Origin: Actinomycetes bacterium
Lineage (GTDB): Bacteria > Actinomycetota > Acidimicrobiia > Acidimicrobiales > JAJYPT01
Reading direction: 5' to 3'
NCBI GenBank assembly: GCA_021795135.1
Contig: JAJYPT010000017.1
Location: forward strand, 1-18,806
Length of the DNA stretch: 18,806 nt
Shown: one piece after another, positions 15,914 through 18,806 of the stretch
Numbering within the stretch: the stretch's first letter is position 1
How the letters are laid out: every line of letters begins with the position of its first letter
Program-made: the position numbers and the translations under genes
The notes under the pieces: model-generated
Seen by the model: only the letters and a program-made list of their open reading frames with translations
What the model was told of the DNA's origin: nothing
Databases searched by the model: none

Positions 15914-16264
15914 ATGCCTTCGGAGCCTTCTAAAGACCTTGTTGCTTTAGATAATCCTCATCCAGATAGGGATTATCTAATAACTTGTGACACTCCAGAA
16001 TTTACCTGTGTTTGTCCAATAACAGCTCAGCCTGATTTTGCTACCATCACAATTTCTTATAATCCTGATAAATATATTGTAGAGTTGAAATCTTTGAAGT
16101 TGTATCTGTGGAGCTATCGGAACCAGGGCGCTTTTCATGAAGATGTAACTAATAAAATCTTAAATGATTTAGTGCAAACTTTGAGACCAAAGAAACTTAC
16201 TGTAACAACTGATTGGTTAGTACGTGGTGGGATTCATACAATAGTGGAAGTAAGTTATCCTTGA
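15914..16264 (+). CDS. queF: 7-cyano-7-deazaguanine (preQ0) reductase, short QueF type
   Basis: QueF uses NADPH to reduce the nitrile of preQ0 to the aminomethyl group of preQ1, on the way to queuosine in tRNA. The 116-residue protein is the short, unimodular type. C34 in CVCPITAQPDFA is the nucleophile that forms the thioimide, and D41 follows at the expected seven-residue distance. ELKSLKLYLWS at 57-67 is the QueF motif binding NADPH and substrate, with E57 twenty-three residues after C34 as in Bacillus. RNQGAFHE at 69-76 completes the site. TAGGAT precedes the ATG. The stop overlaps the rimO start (TTGA). No queC, queD, queE, queA or tgt gene is in the window. GTP cyclohydrolase I shares this T-fold, but the QueF motif excludes it. 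Confidence 0.94.
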   Translation: MPSEPSKDLVALDNPHPDRDYLITCDTPEFTCVCPITAQPDFATITISYNPDKYIVELKSLKLYLWSYRNQGAFHEDVTNKILNDLVQTLRPKKLTVTTDWLVRGGIHTIVEVSYP

Positions 16265-17574
16265 AAATTTCTTCTAAAGATACTAAAACAAAAAGTGAGA
16301 ATCTTAGCTTTTGGATGGAGACTTTAGGTTGTCCTAAAAACCAAGTAGATTCAGATAAACTCTGTGGCACTTTGGTACAACAAGGCTATCATATGGCTGA
16401 AAAAGTTGAAGATGCCGATTTGGTTGTAGTAAATACTTGTGCATTTATAGAACCAGCACGAGAAGAATCAATTGAGACTATTTTAGAGCTTAGTGAATTG
16501 AAAAAGCCTAATGCTCAACTTGTTGCCACAGGATGCATGGCTGAACGTTATGGGAAAGAACTTGCCGATAGCCTTCCTGAGGCCGATTTGGTGGTTGGTT
16601 TTGGTGTTCCAGTTACTATCTCAACTAAAAAAAGACACATCAACTCTAAAGACAAAATTGTTCCATCTTTAGATCTTTTAAATCTATCTAGACCTAAAAC
16701 TGAACTTCCTTGGGCCTATATTAAAGTAGCAGAAGGTTGTGATCGTAAATGTGGTTTTTGTGCCATACCTTCTTTTAGGGGTCCCCAGCGTTCTAGGACA
16801 AAAGACTCGATAATAAAAGAGATTCAGTCTTTGGATATAAAAGAAGCAGTTTTGGTTGCGCAAGATCTTGCATCTTATGGCAAAGATATAGAAGAAGACA
16901 TTAATCTTGTATCGCTTATAAAACAAGTTTCTAAAGTAGTAGAACGCACTCGGGTTCTTTATCTTTATCCCTCTCAATTGACTTCTAGTCTTATAGATGC
17001 AATATGTGAGACAAATGTTCCTTATTTTGATCTTTCTCTTCAACATGTTTCTCCTAAAATTTTGAGAAGGATGAAAAGATGGGGCAATTCAGAGAAGTTT
17101 TTAACCTCTATTGAAGCTATAAGATCTCAAGAGCCTGAAGCTGTTTTTCGTTCTTCTTTTATAATTGGATATCCTGGAGAAACAGAACAAGATCATGATG
17201 ATCTTTTATCTTTTTTGGCTGAAGCTAGATTAGATTGGGCTGGTTTTTTTGCTTATTCAGCTGAACCAGGCACTTATGCCTATGGATTAGAAGATAGCGT
17301 TGATCCTTATTTGGTAAGCGAAAGGCTAAACGAGGCATCTCAATTACAAGATTCTATTACTGTGGAAAATAGATCTAAACTAATTGGTCAACAACTAGAG
17401 GTTTTGGTAGATAAGCCAGGTATTGGACGCTCATGGAGAGAATCTCCCGAAATAGATGGTATTATTCGAATTCCCAATAGCCTAAAAGTAGGTACATCGG
17501 CTAGAGTTGAGATCACGGGAATAATGGGGATTGATTTAGAGTCAAAAGGTGTTCTTCCATATAATGCAAACTAA
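16261..17574 (+). CDS. rimO: Ribosomal protein S12 methylthiotransferase RimO
   Basis: RimO is a radical-SAM enzyme with two 4Fe-4S clusters that methylthiolates an aspartate of S12. From TTG 16261 the product has 437 residues. The N-terminal cluster cysteines are C24 (METLGCPKNQVDSDKL), C60 (NTCAFIEPAREESIETI) and C92 (ATGCMAERYG). The radical-SAM cysteines are C160, C164 and C167 (EGCDRKCGFCAIP), followed by FRGPQRSR. A C-terminal TRAM region follows. GCPKNQVDS and IPSFRGPQRSR are RimO rather than MiaB wording. An open frame extends upstream into queF (to 16213), but TTG 16261 overlaps the queF TGA and has GTGGAAG upstream; the extra upstream residues do not resemble RimO. The QueF-RimO coupling joins two genes that modify the translation machinery. 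The order rimO-pgsA-cinA is typical for Actinobacteria. Confidence 0.95.
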   Translation: MKISSKDTKTKSENLSFWMETLGCPKNQVDSDKLCGTLVQQGYHMAEKVEDADLVVVNTCAFIEPAREESIETILELSELKKPNAQLVATGCMAERYGKELADSLPEADLVVGFGVPVTISTKKRHINSKDKIVPSLDLLNLSRPKTELPWAYIKVAEGCDRKCGFCAIPSFRGPQRSRTKDSIIKEIQSLDIKEAVLVAQDLASYGKDIEEDINLVSLIKQVSKVVERTRVLYLYPSQLTSSLIDAICETNVPYFDLSLQHVSPKILRRMKRWGNSEKFLTSIEAIRSQEPEAVFRSSFIIGYPGETEQDHDDLLSFLAEARLDWAGFFAYSAEPGTYAYGLEDSVDPYLVSERLNEASQLQDSITVENRSKLIGQQLEVLVDKPGIGRSWRESPEIDGIIRIPNSLKVGTSARVEITGIMGIDLESKGVLPYNAN

Positions 17575-18130
17575 TGGTAGCATCCAACAAAATTATGGAC
17601 CTTCTGCGATTGCTACGCCTGCTAATGCTCTAACTCTTTTCCGTTTAGCAGCTACTCCAGTTTTTTTGGTTATTTTACTAACTACAAAAGTTGGATGGAT
17701 CCCTTTATTTATTTGGTTTGTGCTTACCTCTACTGATGGAGTAGATGGTTGGATTGCAAGAAAGCAGGGCACAACTCGTTCTGGAGCTTTTTTAGATCCT
17801 TTGGCGGATAAGTTTTTAGTATTGGGTGCTTTTGGTGCTTTGGCCGTAACAGGTGTTTTTTCTTTTTTGCCAGTCATCATTACAGGCGCTAGAGAACTAT
17901 TTATGAGTTTGTATCGTTCTTATAAGTCTCGCCAAGGAGTGTCTATTCCTGCAGGTTCTATAGCAAAGATGAAAACTTTTACTCAAGATATAGCTGTAGC
18001 AATTGCTATATCTCCAATAGGTGAGACCTTTAGGGCTATTTCTGTAGTCGTTTTGTGGATTTCGGTGATTTTGGGAGTAGTAAGTTTTCTTATATATCTA
18101 AACAATGGTAGACGAATAGCTATATCTTGA
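17564..18130 (+). CDS. pgsA: CDP-alcohol phosphatidyltransferase, PgsA (phosphatidylglycerophosphate synthase)
   Basis: PgsA transfers a phosphatidyl group from CDP-diacylglycerol to glycerol-3-phosphate, the first step to phosphatidylglycerol and cardiolipin. The 188-residue integral membrane protein has the family signature at 58-82: D58, D61-G62, A65-R66, G74, D78 and D82, with the segment DGVDGWIARKQG followed by GAFLDPLADK. NALTLFRLAATP at 21-32 is the usual entry to the first helix. Hydrophobic segments lie at about 31-57, 84-105, 140-152 and 158-178. Two starts are possible: ATG 17564 (used here) and GTG 17549, which would add MFFHI. Neither has an ideally placed ribosome site (AAAAGG at 17544-17549), and both overlap the end of rimO, so coupling is likely. 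A related phosphatidylinositol-type transferase is possible but less likely given the rimO-pgsA-cinA context. Confidence 0.92.
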   Translation: MQTNGSIQQNYGPSAIATPANALTLFRLAATPVFLVILLTTKVGWIPLFIWFVLTSTDGVDGWIARKQGTTRSGAFLDPLADKFLVLGAFGALAVTGVFSFLPVIITGARELFMSLYRSYKSRQGVSIPAGSIAKMKTFTQDIAVAIAISPIGETFRAISVVVLWISVILGVVSFLIYLNNGRRIAIS

Positions 18131-18172
18131 TTATTTGCTTATTCTGGTTGTTTTGAATGAGCCCTTATAGGA

Positions 18173-18203
18173 AACTCTTTAGTTTATAGCTAAAACAAGA
18201 GTT
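18173..18203 (+). other. Hairpin in the pgsA-cinA gap
   Basis: The 129-nt gap between pgsA and cinA holds a perfect 7-bp stem, AACTCTT (18173-18179) with AAGAGTT (18197-18203), and a shorter TAG/CTA inside it. The following bases are CGAAAGGAAG, not a T run, so a classical intrinsic terminator is not supported. It could mark the end of the upstream transcript or be chance in A/T-rich DNA. Confidence 0.3.
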
Positions 18204-18249
18204 CGAAAGGAAGTTGTTTTGCTTATCCTTATTCTTCATTCTTTAAAAA

Positions 18250-18255
18250 TATAAT
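18250..18255 (+). promoter_or_regulatory. TATAAT -10 element for cinA, possibly a leaderless transcript
   Basis: A perfect TATAAT lies with only four bases (TCTT) before the cinA ATG, and there is no Shine-Dalgarno sequence. If used, transcription would start at or beside the ATG, giving a leaderless mRNA, a common form in Actinobacteria. The spacing is slightly short and no convincing -35 is seen at 16-18 bases, so this is a candidate only. Confidence 0.45.
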
Positions 18256-18259
18256 TCTT

Positions 18260-18806
18260 ATGGCTATTATTGAAACTATTGCAATAGGAACTGAAATTCT
18301 ACTGGGTCAAAGTATAGATTCCAATAGTCCTTGGGTGGGAGCTAGGCTTGCTTCATTTGGTTTTGATTGCTATCGACAAAATGTGGTAGGTGACAATACC
18401 GAACGCATATCTCAAATAATACAAGAGTCACTTTTGCGTTCTGATGCAGTTATTATTGGAGGAGGATTAGGTCCAACTCAAGATGACATAACTAGGCAAG
18501 CTTTAGCAGATGCATTGGGAGTTGAACTTGTTTTCGATCCATCGACTTTTGAACTTATAAAAAAACGCTTAGATGCTTTTGACAAAATTATAACTGACAA
18601 TAATAAACGTCAAGCTTTAGTTCCAGTAGGTGCTTCTATAATTGCTCCAATGATAGGAACTGCTCCTGGTCTTATCTTTCCTGTTCCCAATAGTGCAAAA
18701 GTTATTTATTGTCTACCAGGTGTACCTAAAGAAATGAAAGAAATGCTAGATAGGGCTGTTTTGCCAGATCTTATAAGTCGGTTCGGTTCAGCTTTTACAA
18801 TTCAAA
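18260..18806 (+). CDS. cinA: CinA-like protein, N-terminal part (3' end outside the window)
   Basis: An open frame from ATG 18260 runs to the window edge without a stop, giving about 182 residues. It begins MAIIETIAIGTEILLGQ, has IDSNSPWVGARL, VVGDNTERI, the GGGLGPTQDDITRQAL motif of the MoaB/MogA-like molybdopterin-binding fold, NNKRQALVPVGA, GTAPGL, and LPGVPKEMKEM. These are the hallmarks of the CinA N-terminal domain (COG1058). Related domains are linked to ADP-ribose pyrophosphatase activity. The usual C-terminal nicotinamide mononucleotide deamidase domain would lie beyond the window, so I cannot tell whether it is present. In Actinobacteria cinA usually precedes recA, and I would expect recA soon downstream. 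A strong -10 sits just before the start; no SOS box is visible. Confidence 0.92.
   Translation, partial: MAIIETIAIGTEILLGQSIDSNSPWVGARLASFGFDCYRQNVVGDNTERISQIIQESLLRSDAVIIGGGLGPTQDDITRQALADALGVELVFDPSTFELIKKRLDAFDKIITDNNKRQALVPVGASIIAPMIGTAPGLIFPVPNSAKVIYCLPGVPKEMKEMLDRAVLPDLISRFGSAFTIQ

Noticed and set aside
16213..16260. Longer rimO beginning inside queF
   Set aside because: The added 16 residues are the out-of-frame reading of the conserved queF end and do not resemble RimO; TTG 16261 overlaps the queF stop and has a ribosome site.
1..18806. Mobile elements, CRISPR arrays, toxin-antitoxin or defence genes, or a new multi-gene system
   Set aside because: Every substantial reading frame belongs to a known housekeeping or metabolic family, all on one strand. 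No long repeats, integrase, transposase or attachment-site structure was seen.

Overview
The window is a gene-dense stretch of an A+T-rich genome (roughly one third G+C by eye). It holds 16 protein genes, all on the + strand and mostly a few to about 130 bases apart. The backbone order rbfA, DHH phosphoesterase, truB, ribF, rpsO, pnp, M16 protease, dapB, dapA, rnj, ftsK, rimO, pgsA, cinA is characteristic of Actinobacteria. The proteins read like those of the class Acidimicrobiia (for example the PNPase N-terminus and the FtsK Walker A region). Low G+C together with very tight packing points to a streamlined marine actinobacterium of the Candidatus Actinomarina kind. That placement is inference from gene order and base composition; no marker gene was searched.

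Layout. 1-3205: end of rbfA, nrnA-like DHH phosphoesterase, truB and ribF, the tail of the ribosome-assembly/RNA-processing block. 3258-6087: rpsO and pnp, separated by a 136-nt gap that folds into an elaborate RNA structure (3561-3639), probably an Actino-pnp-type leader. 6084-8131: an M16 zinc protease coupled to pnp, then dapB. 8252-9862: an acyl-CoA ligase of the DmdB/medium-chain type placed between dapB and dapA, with a 29-bp inverted repeat in front of it. 9945-14997: dapA, RNase J and the FtsK translocase. 15026-16264: two genes that look like local insertions into the conserved order, thrB (homoserine kinase) and queF (preQ0 reductase). 16261-18130: rimO and pgsA. 18260 to the end: the first part of cinA, which begins a few bases after a perfect TATAAT.

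Functionally the region combines RNA maturation and decay (RbfA, TruB, PNPase, RNase J, NrnA-like), translation and tRNA/ribosome modification (S15, RimO, QueF), aspartate-family amino acid and cell-wall precursor synthesis (DapA, DapB, ThrB), cofactor synthesis and repair (RibF, CinA), phospholipid synthesis (PgsA) and chromosome segregation (FtsK).

The coding content is essentially housekeeping. I found no phage, transposon, CRISPR array, toxin-antitoxin pair, defence genes or tRNA/rRNA genes, and no convincing new multi-gene system. The observations most worth checking are the structured leader between rpsO and pnp, the inverted repeat before the acyl-CoA ligase, the heavy use of TTG start codons (8 of the 15 genes whose start is visible), and the accessory genes placed within an otherwise conserved order.
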